This document shows positions 1-7,324 of a DNA stretch of 64,000 bases, piece by piece (within the stretch, counting starts at the first letter, position 1; each line of letters begins with the position of its first letter). A program made the position numbers and the translations under genes. Below the pieces are notes generated by a model. It worked only from the letters and a program-made list of their open reading frames with translations. It ran no database searches and had not been told where the DNA came from. Source of the stretch: Polaribacter sp. BM10 (GTDB lineage Bacteria; Bacteroidota; Bacteroidia; Flavobacteriales; Flavobacteriaceae); NCBI RefSeq assembly GCF_002005425.1, contig NZ_CP019704.1:2996001-3060000 (forward strand), written 5' to 3'.

Positions 1-2
1 TG

Positions 3-1493
3 GTTGGTGGTGGTTTAGGTTCGCAACCTAGACACGCAGATGTTTTATATGAGTTTTTACCATCAGATAAAATAATACCTGTAATGGAGGGTGTTTTAAG
101 AGTTTTTGATCGTTATGGAGAACGTAAAAGTAGAGCCAAAGCAAGAATGAAATTTTTGTTAAAAGATATTGGTTTAGAGTCTTTTAGAGAATTAATAGCA
201 ACAGAACAAGAAGCAATAGAGTTTAAAACTGTTGCCATAAATGCAGATGCTTATGTTGCTTCAACTCCTGTTTCTGTTGATGTTCCTCTGGTTAAAATTA
301 AAAACGAAGAAGCATTTGAGTTATGGAAAACGACAAACTTAATTCCGCAAAAACAAAAAGGATTTGTAGCAATAGGAATTAAAGTTTTATTAGGTGACTT
401 TTATACAGATAAAGCACGTTTATTAGCAGATTTAGTAGATAATTATGCTGCTGGCGAAGTACGATTAACTTTACGTCAGAATATTGTAATTCCGTTTGTA
501 AAAGAAGAATTAGTGCCTTTTTTCTATCAAGAATTAGACAAATTAGGTTTTGCAGAAGCAGGTTATAACAAAGCAGTAGATATTACGGCTTGTCCTGGTA
601 CAGATACTTGTAATTTAGGGATTGCAAGTAGTACAGGGATTTCAAAAGAATTAGAAAGAGTAATTACTGCAGAATATCCTCAGTACTTAGAAAACCAAGA
701 TTTAGTAATTAAAATTAGTGGTTGTATGAATGCTTGTGGGCAGCATAATATGGCAAACATTGGTTTTCAAGGAATGACCGTAAGAACAAAAGATAAATTA
801 ATAGCACCAGCTTTACAAGTTCTTTTAGGAGGAGGTAATTTAGGTGACGGAAATGCTCTTTTTGCCGACAAAGTTGTAAAAGTACCAAGTAGAAGGGGGC
901 CGGAAGCGTTGCGTAGAATTTTAAATGATTTTGAAGCAAATGCCAACGGAAAACAATTTGTAGATTATTACAAAGAAAAAGGAGAAAAGTATTTTTATAA
1001 TTTTTTACATGATTTACAAGATGTTACTAATTTAACCCAAGAAGATTTTATCGATTGGGGTGAAGAAGAAAAATATGTAAAAGCAATTGGTATAGGCGAG
1101 TGTGCTGGTGTTGTTATCGATTTAATAGCTACTTTATTTTTAGAAAGTGAAGAGAAAATTGAAAATGCTAAAGAATCTTATAAAAATGAGATTTATTCTG
1201 GGGCCATATATTATGCATATCAATCTTTAGTAAATACTGCTAAAGCAATGTTATTGGCAGAAAGTAAAAAGACCAACACCCACGCAGGAATTATAAAGCA
1301 GTTTGATGAGTTGTTTGTGGGGTCTGGTAAAATTGAGTTAAACACATCTTTTAGTGAGTTAATTTATCAAATTAATAGAAATGCACCATCTAAAGAGTTT
1401 TGTCTGAAATATATAAATGATTCTGAAATTTTATTAAAAAAAGTTAGAGATTTTAGAGTTTTATCTAATAATTTATCTGAAAGTGTAAGTTAA
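3..1493 (+). CDS. Sulfite/nitrite reductase hemoprotein with C-terminal HEPN-like domain (5' end outside window)
   Basis: The reading frame is open from base 3, upstream of the first ATG at 84, and the residues there (GGGLGSQPRHA) are typical of sulfite/nitrite reductases, so the start lies left of the window. About 497 residues are visible. The siroheme/4Fe-4S ligands are present as C-x5-C (codons at 591 and 609) and C-x3-C (723 and 735). Family knowledge: the enzyme reduces sulfite to sulfide, or nitrite to ammonium, with ferredoxin electrons. From about nt 1070 to the stop there is an extra helical domain resembling HEPN, ahead of the final IxxAxxxLxxxR-like helices; I see no clear R-x4-6-H RNase motif. 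The next genes make siroheme, ferredoxin and cysteine, which favours sulfite as substrate. It is 1 nt from cobA. Confidence 0.88.
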   Translation, partial: VGGGLGSQPRHADVLYEFLPSDKIIPVMEGVLRVFDRYGERKSRAKARMKFLLKDIGLESFRELIATEQEAIEFKTVAINADAYVASTPVSVDVPLVKIKNEEAFELWKTTNLIPQKQKGFVAIGIKVLLGDFYTDKARLLADLVDNYAAGEVRLTLRQNIVIPFVKEELVPFFYQELDKLGFAEAGYNKAVDITACPGTDTCNLGIASSTGISKELERVITAEYPQYLENQDLVIKISGCMNACGQHNMANIGFQGMTVRTKDKLIAPALQVLLGGGNLGDGNALFADKVVKVPSRRGPEALRRILNDFEANANGKQFVDYYKEKGEKYFYNFLHDLQDVTNLTQEDFIDWGEEEKYVKAIGIGECAGVVIDLIATLFLESEEKIENAKESYKNEIYSGAIYYAYQSLVNTAKAMLLAESKKTNTHAGIIKQFDELFVGSGKIELNTSFSELIYQINRNAPSKEFCLKYINDSEILLKKVRDFRVLSNNLSESVS

Positions 1494-1494
1494 A

Positions 1495-2268
1495 ATGATG
1501 AGTCAAAAAATTCCGAAATTAACAGTTGTGGGGGCAGGTCCCGGAGATGTAGATTTAATTACATTAAAAGCTATTAAGGTTCTAAAATCTGCAGATGTAG
1601 TATTGTATGACGCCTTGGTAAATGAAGAGTTGTTAGATTATATTAACCCAAATGCAGAACAAATTTTTGTAGGTAAAAGAAGGGGTTGTTATAGGTATCA
1701 ACAAGAACAAATTAATGACTTAATTGTAGCGAGAGCAAAATCTCATGGGCACGTGGTTCGTTTAAAAGGTGGTGATCCTTTTATTTTTGGTCGTGGTGCA
1801 GAAGAGATGGAATATGTAGCAAATTATGGAATAGAAACTGCAATGGTGCCTGGTATTTCATCTTCATTAGCGGTGCCAGCATATCAAAATATTCCTTTAA
1901 CAAAACGTGGTAGTTCAGAAAGTTTTTGGGTTATTACAGGTACTACAAAAGAGCATAAATTATCTAATGATGTTGCATTAGCAGCAAAATCAAATGCTAC
2001 AGTAGTGGTTTTAATGGGGATGGGTAAATTACCAGAAATAATTACATTGTTTCAACAAGAAAATAAAAATAATTTACCTGTAGCAATCATTCAAAACGGT
2101 ACAAGAACTAACGAAAAAGTTGGTATTGGAACTGTTGATACAATTGTAGAGATTGTAGAGAAAAACGAATTGAGTAATCCTGCAATTATTATTTTAGGTG
2201 AAGTTGTAAACCACAGAGCAATTTTATCAGAAGTTAAGCAAGAGTACTCTAGAGTTTTAATGCAATAA
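1495..2268 (+). CDS. cobA: Uroporphyrinogen-III C-methyltransferase
   Basis: This SAM-dependent enzyme methylates uroporphyrinogen III at C2 and C7 to give precorrin-2, the first step towards siroheme. The 257-residue protein is a stand-alone SUMT. It has the N-terminal GAGPGD loop (about residues 13-18), the GGDPFIFGRG motif (about 92-101) and the PGISS motif, in the usual order and at usual length. The start is the first of two adjacent ATGs (1495 and 1498), one base after the reductase stop, so the genes are almost certainly cotranscribed. It supplies the siroheme needed by the upstream reductase. Its partner dehydrogenase/chelatase follows 3 nt later as a separate gene, unlike the fused CysG of enterobacteria. 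Confidence 0.94.
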   Translation: MMSQKIPKLTVVGAGPGDVDLITLKAIKVLKSADVVLYDALVNEELLDYINPNAEQIFVGKRRGCYRYQQEQINDLIVARAKSHGHVVRLKGGDPFIFGRGAEEMEYVANYGIETAMVPGISSSLAVPAYQNIPLTKRGSSESFWVITGTTKEHKLSNDVALAAKSNATVVVLMGMGKLPEIITLFQQENKNNLPVAIIQNGTRTNEKVGIGTVDTIVEIVEKNELSNPAIIILGEVVNHRAILSEVKQEYSRVLMQ

Positions 2269-2271
2269 TAT

Positions 2272-2853
2272 ATGCTGATGGAAAGAAATAATTTATATCC
2301 TATTTTTTTAAAAACTAAAAATTTAGAGGTTTTAATTGTAGGTGGTGGTTTTGTGGCAGAAGAGAAGCTTACATTTTTGCTAAAATCTAGTCCTGATGCA
2401 AATGTTACCATGGTTTCGCCAATGTTTAGATCAGGTACAATTTCTTTAGCAAAAACCGGAAATGTAAAGTTAATTAAGAAAAAATATAGCAGGCGGTATT
2501 TAAAAAAGAAACATATAGTTGTTGCAACTACAGATATTCCTGCAATAAATGAAATCGTTTACAAACATTGTAGAAAACGAAGTATTTTGGTTAATGTAGC
2601 AGATAATCCGCCTTTTTGCGATTTTTATATGGGCGGAATTGTAACTAAAGGAAACGTAAAAGTTGCAATTTCTACTAACGGAAAATCACCAACAACAGCT
2701 AAGAGGTTACGACAGTTTTTTGAAGAAGTTATTCCAGAAAACATAGATGATTTAGTAAAGAATTTAAATGAGTACAGAAAAACTATCAAAGGAGACTTTG
2801 AGGAAAAAGTAGAAAAGCTAAACGAATTCACAAAAAGTTTAGTAGAAAAATAA
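2272..2853 (+). CDS. Precorrin-2 dehydrogenase / sirohydrochlorin ferrochelatase (Met8-like)
   Basis: It oxidises precorrin-2 to sirohydrochlorin with NAD+ and probably inserts iron to make siroheme. The 193-residue protein matches the N-terminal half of CysG or yeast Met8. A Rossmann loop VGGGFVAEEK lies at about residues 23-32, and the conserved NVADNPPFCDF stretch and the STNGKSPTTA motif follow. Either ATG 2272 or ATG 2278 could be the start; they differ by two residues. It follows cobA by 3 nt. The 69 nt after it contain a small hairpin and an iterated AAAAGC-type sequence but no gene. Confidence 0.9.
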   Translation: MLMERNNLYPIFLKTKNLEVLIVGGGFVAEEKLTFLLKSSPDANVTMVSPMFRSGTISLAKTGNVKLIKKKYSRRYLKKKHIVVATTDIPAINEIVYKHCRKRSILVNVADNPPFCDFYMGGIVTKGNVKVAISTNGKSPTTAKRLRQFFEEVIPENIDDLVKNLNEYRKTIKGDFEEKVEKLNEFTKSLVEK

Positions 2854-2922
2854 AATAGCTATTAACCTTTAGCTTTTGTAATAAGCAAAAGGCCAAAAGC
2901 GAAAAGTCAAAAGCAAACAATT

Positions 2923-3978
2923 ATGATTACAACAGATATATTAATTATTGGCGCAGGACCAACAGGTTTATTTACAGTTTTTGAAGCAGGTTTATTAAAA
3001 TTAAAATGCCATTTAATTGATGCTTTGCCACAACCAGGAGGTCAGTGTTCAGAAATTTATCCAAAGAAACCTATTTATGATATTCCTGCTTATCCAGAAA
3101 TTTTAGCAGGAGATTTAACAACTAAACTATTAGAACAAACCAAACAGTTTGAACCAGGATTTACCTTAGGAGAAAGAGCAGAAACAATAGACAAACAAGA
3201 CGATGGGACTTTTATTGTAACAACCAATAAAGGAACAAAACATCATGCTAAAATAGTTGCAATTGCAGGTGGTTTAGGATCTTTTGAGCCTAGAAAACCA
3301 AAAATTGATAATTTAGAAAGTTTTGAAGATAAAGGTGTTGAGTATATTATAAAAGAACCAGAATTATACAGAGACAAAAAAGTTGTAATTTCTGGTGGAG
3401 GAGATTCTGCTTTAGATTGGGCAATTTTCTTGTCTGATGTAGCATCAGAAGTAACTTTAATTCATAGAAGAAACGAGTTTAGAGGTGCTTTAGATTCTGT
3501 AGAAAAAGCACAAGAATTAAAAAACTTAGGCAAAATTAATATTATTACACCTGCAGAAGTTAAAGGCATTATTGGTAAAGATAAAGTAACAGGTGTTGCT
3601 GTAGAAAAGAAAGGCGAAGATGCTTTTATAATTGATACAGAGCATTTTATGCCGTTATTTGGTTTGTCACCAAAATTAGGGCCAATTGGTAATTGGGGAT
3701 TAGAAATTGAAAAAAATGCTATTAAGGTTAACAATGCGTTAGATTATCAAACTAATATTCCGGGTATTTATGCAATCGGAGACGTAAATACATATCCGGG
3801 TAAATTAAAATTAATTTTATGTGGCTTTCACGAAGCAACTTTAATGTGTCAAAGTGCCTACAAAAGAATTTTTCCAGATAAAAAATATGTAATGAAATAT
3901 ACTACTGTTGGTGGGGTAGATGGTTTTGACGGAACAAGAAAAGAGGCGCCAAAAGCTGTTGTAAAAGCAATAGAGTAG
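2923..3978 (+). CDS. Ferredoxin--NADP reductase, thioredoxin-reductase-like type
   Basis: A 351-residue FAD/NAD(P) flavoprotein. An FAD-binding GAGPTG is at residues 10-15, followed by PQPGGQCSEIYP, then a second nucleotide-binding loop SGGGDSALDWA near 155-166, and a C-terminal GIYAIGDVNTYPGK FAD motif. There is no CxxC redox pair of true thioredoxin reductase, and the length and motifs fit the YumC-type ferredoxin-NADP reductases. With the ferredoxin encoded 57 nt downstream it probably carries electrons from NADPH to ferredoxin and on to sulfite reductase; that partnership is inferred from the operon. Confidence 0.87.
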   Translation: MITTDILIIGAGPTGLFTVFEAGLLKLKCHLIDALPQPGGQCSEIYPKKPIYDIPAYPEILAGDLTTKLLEQTKQFEPGFTLGERAETIDKQDDGTFIVTTNKGTKHHAKIVAIAGGLGSFEPRKPKIDNLESFEDKGVEYIIKEPELYRDKKVVISGGGDSALDWAIFLSDVASEVTLIHRRNEFRGALDSVEKAQELKNLGKINIITPAEVKGIIGKDKVTGVAVEKKGEDAFIIDTEHFMPLFGLSPKLGPIGNWGLEIEKNAIKVNNALDYQTNIPGIYAIGDVNTYPGKLKLILCGFHEATLMCQSAYKRIFPDKKYVMKYTTVGGVDGFDGTRKEAPKAVVKAIE

Positions 3979-4000
3979 TCGGTTATCTGTTAGGTTTCCG

Positions 4001-4008
4001 TAACTTTG
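4001..4008 (+). promoter_or_regulatory. Candidate -7 element upstream of ferredoxin gene
   Basis: TAACTTTG matches the Bacteroidetes -7 consensus TAnnTTTG exactly and lies 28 nt before the ATG at 4036. No good TTG is seen at the -33 position. It overlaps a possible TTG start codon at 4006, which argues that translation begins at 4036. Confidence 0.4.
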
Positions 4009-4035
4009 CAGACAATATTATTAAAAGTGAAGCAG

Positions 4036-4365
4036 ATGCAAGACATCAACATAAAAATTACAGATAGAAATGGCGTAACACATGATGTAGTTGCACCAAC
4101 AGATATGGCAATGAACTTAATGGAAGTTGTTCGTTCCTACGAGTTAGCAGAAGAAGGTACAATTGGTATTTGTGGTGGCATGGCAATGTGTGCATCTTGT
4201 CAATGTTACGTAAATTCTGAACATGATTTGCCAGAAATGACAGATGACGAAGATGCAATGTTGGCAGAAGCTTTTAATGTAGAAGACAATAGTAGGTTGG
4301 GTTGTCAAATACAAATTACGCCAGAAATAGACGGTTTAGAAGTAGAATTGGCTCCAGAATCTTAA
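4036..4365 (+). CDS. 2Fe-2S ferredoxin
   Basis: A 109-residue soluble electron carrier of the adrenodoxin/vertebrate-type fold. Cluster ligands are C46, C52, C55 (C-x5-C-x2-C within ICGGMAMCASC) and C90 (LGCQI). The acidic segment between them (PEMTDDEDAML) is typical of a partner-binding surface. I chose ATG 4036 rather than the in-frame TTG at 4006, because that TTG falls inside a -7 promoter box and the ten added residues (QTILLKVKQ...) look unlike the family. The gene sits between a ferredoxin reductase and cysteine-synthesis genes, so delivery of electrons to sulfite reductase is the likely role. Confidence 0.88.
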   Translation: MQDINIKITDRNGVTHDVVAPTDMAMNLMEVVRSYELAEEGTIGICGGMAMCASCQCYVNSEHDLPEMTDDEDAMLAEAFNVEDNSRLGCQIQITPEIDGLEVELAPES

Positions 4366-4374
4366 TTTATATAT

Positions 4375-5130
4375 ATGAATGAGGTTTCTGCAAATATAAA
4401 AGAACAAAACTATAGCATGTGTTTAAGAGATGCTGTAGAGGTTTTTACAAAAGAATTAATTAATTGCTTATTTGATAGTAATTATAATAGTATTAATGGT
4501 GAAGCTACTAAAAATAAATTCTTAAAAATCTTAGAGAGGTTATCTATTGAAAATGAGGCATGTTTTTGGTTAGATTTCGAAAAATCTCTTAAAGAAATCA
4601 GAAGAAAATTAGATTTAGATGCATTAGCGGCTTTAAATAGTGATCCTGCAGCAAAGAGTTTAAGAGAAATATATTTAGCTTATCCTGGTTTTTATGCAAT
4701 TGCAGTGTATAGATTAAGCAATCAATTATTAAAACAAAAAATACCCGTTTTACCGAGAATGATGAGTGAATTTGCTCATAGCACAACAGGTACAGATATT
4801 CACCCAGGAGCACAAATTGGCGATTCTTTTTTTATTGATCATGCAACAGGTATAGTTATCGGAGAAACAACGGTTATAAAAAACAATGTTAAAATATTTC
4901 AAGGTGTAACTTTAGGAGGAATTCAAGTTAAAAAAAGCATGGCTTCTACCAAAAGACACCCAACAATAGAAAATAATGTAGTTATTTATGCAAATGCTAC
5001 AATTTTAGGCGGAGATGTTGTTATAGGAGAAAATTCTGTTATTGGTGCAAATGTTTGTGTAACAGAAACTATTTTAGAAAATTCTGTTGTAACTGTGCAA
5101 TCAGAAAATAAAATTTTTCAAAGAAATTAA
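4375..5130 (+). CDS. epsC: Serine O-acetyltransferase (EpsC/CysE family)
   Basis: It acetylates L-serine with acetyl-CoA to O-acetylserine, the carbon acceptor for sulfide. The 251-residue protein has a helical N-terminal half (about 1-120) and a C-terminal left-handed beta-helix of hexapeptide repeats. The catalytic segment DIHPGAQIG...FFIDHATGIVIGET is present, then FQGVTLGG and KRHPTIENNVVIYANATILGG. Those are the His/Asp residues and CoA-binding loop expected of CysE enzymes. It is 9 nt after the ferredoxin and 4 nt before cysM, so all three are presumably on one transcript. Confidence 0.92.
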   Translation: MNEVSANIKEQNYSMCLRDAVEVFTKELINCLFDSNYNSINGEATKNKFLKILERLSIENEACFWLDFEKSLKEIRRKLDLDALAALNSDPAAKSLREIYLAYPGFYAIAVYRLSNQLLKQKIPVLPRMMSEFAHSTTGTDIHPGAQIGDSFFIDHATGIVIGETTVIKNNVKIFQGVTLGGIQVKKSMASTKRHPTIENNVVIYANATILGGDVVIGENSVIGANVCVTETILENSVVTVQSENKIFQRN

Positions 5131-5134
5131 TTAA

Positions 5135-6028
5135 ATGAAAACAAAAAGTATCATAGATTTTGTAGGTAATACACCATTAGTAGAAGCGCAAAATATTTTT
5201 AAAAAAGACGGTGTAAAGCTACTTTTAAAATTAGAAGGTAACAACCCAGGCGGAAGTGTAAAAGATAGAGCAGCTTATAATATGATTTCTGAAGCTTTAA
5301 GAAGAAAAAATATTAAGAAAGGAGACACTTTAGTAGAGGCAACAAGCGGTAATACCGGAATAGCATTGGCTCTTATGGCTAAAGTTTTAGGTGTAAATAT
5401 GGTATTAGTTTTGCCGGAAAACTCAACAGTAGAAAGAGTAAAAACGATGCGTGCATATGGTGCTAAAGTTATTTTAACTCCTGCAGATTTAGGTATTGAA
5501 GGGTCTAGAGATTATGCTTTAAAATTAAAATATAAAAAAGGATATTTTAGATTGAATCAGTTTGATAATACAGATAATTCTAAAGCGCATTATAAAACAA
5601 CGGGGCCAGAGATTTGGAGAGATACAGAAGGAGAGGTAACACATTTTGTTGCTGCTATGGGAACTACAGGAACTATAATGGGAGTTTCTGATTATCTAAA
5701 AGAGCAAAATAAAGAAATTCAAATAGTTGGTGCTCAACCTGTAGATGGTGCAAAAATACCAGGAATTAGAAAATGGCCACAAGAATATTTACCTGCAATT
5801 TTTACAAGATCTAAAGTTGATGAAGTAATAGAAGTAAGTGAAGAAGAAGCTAAGGCGATGACACAAAGATTAGCTTCCGAAGAAGGAATTTTTGCAGGTA
5901 TGAGTAGTGGAGGATCTATAGCAACTGCTATAAAAGTTGCAGAAAAATTAGAAAAAGGAGTAGTAGTTGCAATTGTCTGTGATAGAGGGGATCGATATTT
6001 ATCTTCAACTTTATTCGAAAAAGACTAA
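5135..6028 (+). CDS. cysM: Cysteine synthase B (O-acetylserine sulfhydrylase)
   Basis: A PLP enzyme that joins sulfide to O-acetylserine and makes L-cysteine. The 297-residue sequence carries the PLP-lysine motif NPGGSVKDRAA (Lys about residue 43), the substrate loop EATSGNTG (about 70-77), the phosphate-binding GTTGT and SSGG near the C-terminus. Length and the SVKDR variant favour CysM over CysK. It is the last gene of the sulfite-to-cysteine operon; a strong stem-loop at 6034-6087 follows the stop codon. Confidence 0.93.
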   Translation: MKTKSIIDFVGNTPLVEAQNIFKKDGVKLLLKLEGNNPGGSVKDRAAYNMISEALRRKNIKKGDTLVEATSGNTGIALALMAKVLGVNMVLVLPENSTVERVKTMRAYGAKVILTPADLGIEGSRDYALKLKYKKGYFRLNQFDNTDNSKAHYKTTGPEIWRDTEGEVTHFVAAMGTTGTIMGVSDYLKEQNKEIQIVGAQPVDGAKIPGIRKWPQEYLPAIFTRSKVDEVIEVSEEEAKAMTQRLASEEGIFAGMSSGGSIATAIKVAEKLEKGVVVAIVCDRGDRYLSSTLFEKD

Positions 6029-6033
6029 CAAAT

Positions 6034-6092
6034 ATTTAAGTAACTTTTGTTATTTATAAGAATTATAAAAGCAAAAGTTATTTAAATTTTTA
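6034..6092 (+). terminator. Intrinsic terminator after cysM
   Basis: A 16-bp stem (6034-6049 with 6072-6087, one G-T wobble) encloses a 22-nt loop that itself holds a TTATAA inverted repeat. A T-rich tract follows. Six bases after the cysM stop. Confidence 0.65.
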
Positions 6093-6103
6093 ATATAATA
6101 ATT

Positions 6104-6136
6104 CTACAAATAAATAAATAATGCGTTTATTTGTAG
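6104..6136 (+). repeat. Perfect 11-bp inverted repeat before the SAM riboswitch
   Basis: CTACAAATAAA (6104-6114) and TTTATTTGTAG (6126-6136) are exact reverse complements separated by 11 nt. The right arm includes TTTATTTG, one base off the TAnnTTTG -7 consensus, placed so that RNA would start about 20 nt before the riboswitch. It could be an operator over the met promoter or an extra hairpin. Confidence 0.45.
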
Positions 6137-6159
6137 CTCAGTTCATAAACTTATTAATT

Positions 6160-6290
6160 ACGTTATCACGAAAGGTAGAGGGATTAGACCCGATGAAGCC
6201 TTGGCAACCTCTCATTTTTATGAGAAAGGTGCTACATTCTACAAGTTTTTTCTAAACTTGACAGATAACAGCAAAGAATTTTACCTTTCC
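6160..6290 (+). ncRNA. SAM-I (S-box) riboswitch controlling methionine synthesis genes
   Basis: The segment has the S-box signature: AGAGGGAttAGACCC, then GATGAAGCC..GGCAACC, then AAGGTGCTAcATTC. P1 is perfect (GTTATC 6162-6167 with GATAAC 6264-6269). P2 can form from AAGG (6172-6175) with CCTT. P3 is CTCAT/ATGAG (6211-6215/6220-6224). P4 is CAAGTTT/AAACTTG (6242-6248/6254-6260). The aptamer binds S-adenosylmethionine and turns downstream expression off. TACCTTTC (6282-6289) is complementary to GAAAGGTA (6170-6177), which contains the 5' strand of P2, so an alternative fold is available as expression platform. The metH start is 32 nt after the aptamer region. Confidence 0.93.
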
Positions 6291-6321
6291 TGATGACATA
6301 TATTGATAAAAACATCAAAAA

Positions 6322-7311
6322 ATGTCAGAGATATACAAAGCTTTACAAGAACGAATTTTAGTTTTAGATGGTGCAATGGGCACAATGCTACAAGCTTATA
6401 AATTTACAGAAGAAGATTTTAGAGGAGAACGTTTTAAAGACTATCCTAGTCCGCTTCAGGGTAATAACGATCTATTGTCTATAACTCAGCCAGAAGCTAT
6501 AAAAACCATTCACGCAAAATATTTTGAAGCTGGTGCAGATATTATAGAAACCAATACTTTTTCTGGTACTACAATTGCAATGGCAGATTATCAAATGGAA
6601 AATTTAGTGTACGAGCTAAATTATCAATCTGCAAAAATTGCGAAAGAAGTTGCAAATCAATTTACAGCAAAAGAACCACATAAACCTCGTTTTGTTGCAG
6701 GTTCTATAGGGCCAACAAACAGAACTGCAAGTATGTCTCCAGATGTTAATGACCCTGGTTTTAGAGCAGTAACTTTCGATCAATTAAGAATTGCTTATAA
6801 ACAACAAGTAGAAGCCTTATTAGATGGTGGTGCAGATATTTTATTAGTAGAAACCGTTTTTGATACGTTAAATGCAAAAGCAGCCTTATTTGCTATAGAA
6901 GAAGTAAAAGCTGCTCGAAATATAGAAATTCCGACCATGTTAAGTGGTACAATAACAGATGCATCAGGTAGAACTTTATCTGGGCAAACTGCAGAAGCTT
7001 TTTTAATTTCTGTGTCTCACATTCCGTTGTTATCTGTAGGATTTAATTGTGCCTTAGGTGCCAATTTATTGCAACCACATTTAGAGGCAATAGCAAATAA
7101 AACAGACTTTGCAATATCTGCACATCCAAATGCAGGTTTACCAAATGCTTTTGGAGAGTATGATGAAACTCCTGAAGAAATGGGAGAACAAATAGAAGAG
7201 TATTTAAAAAAAGATTTGATAAATATTATTGGTGGTTGTTGTGGGACATCTCCAGAACACATAAAAGTAATATCAAATTTAGCTTCAAAATATAAGCCAC
7301 GTAAACTTTAA
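6322..7311 (+). CDS. Methionine synthase, homocysteine-binding module (split MetH, N-terminal part)
   Basis: This 329-residue protein matches only the first module of cobalamin-dependent methionine synthase, the zinc-dependent homocysteine methyltransferase barrel. DGAMGTML is at residues 15-22. The zinc ligands are C243 (NCALG) and C306/C307 (GGCCGT). The remaining MetH modules are in the next gene, 13 nt away. Split MetH is common in Bacteroidetes as I recall. Expression is probably shut off by SAM through the riboswitch just upstream. A free-standing S-methyltransferase using another methyl donor is less likely, given the neighbour. Confidence 0.92.
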   Translation: MSEIYKALQERILVLDGAMGTMLQAYKFTEEDFRGERFKDYPSPLQGNNDLLSITQPEAIKTIHAKYFEAGADIIETNTFSGTTIAMADYQMENLVYELNYQSAKIAKEVANQFTAKEPHKPRFVAGSIGPTNRTASMSPDVNDPGFRAVTFDQLRIAYKQQVEALLDGGADILLVETVFDTLNAKAALFAIEEVKAARNIEIPTMLSGTITDASGRTLSGQTAEAFLISVSHIPLLSVGFNCALGANLLQPHLEAIANKTDFAISAHPNAGLPNAFGEYDETPEEMGEQIEEYLKKDLINIIGGCCGTSPEHIKVISNLASKYKPRKL

Positions 7312-7324
7312 TAAAGGTAGCCTA

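Noticed and set aside
715..939. Minus-strand frame opposite the sulfite reductase
   Set aside because: It lies fully inside a well-supported gene on the other strand and encodes no recognisable protein. The same applies to similar antisense frames throughout the window, for example 2091-2411, 29954-30328 and 45945-46376.
2873..2918. Iterated AAAAGC-type sequence and a 6-bp hairpin after the siroheme gene
   Set aside because: The units vary in length and sequence (AAAAGGC, AAAAGCG, AAAAGTC), the stem is short, and such A/G-rich runs arise easily in AT-rich DNA. I do not call it a terminator or repeat family.
4006..4035. TTG start adding ten residues to the ferredoxin
   Set aside because: The codon overlaps an exact TAnnTTTG box and the added residues do not fit the family; ATG 4036 gives the usual length.
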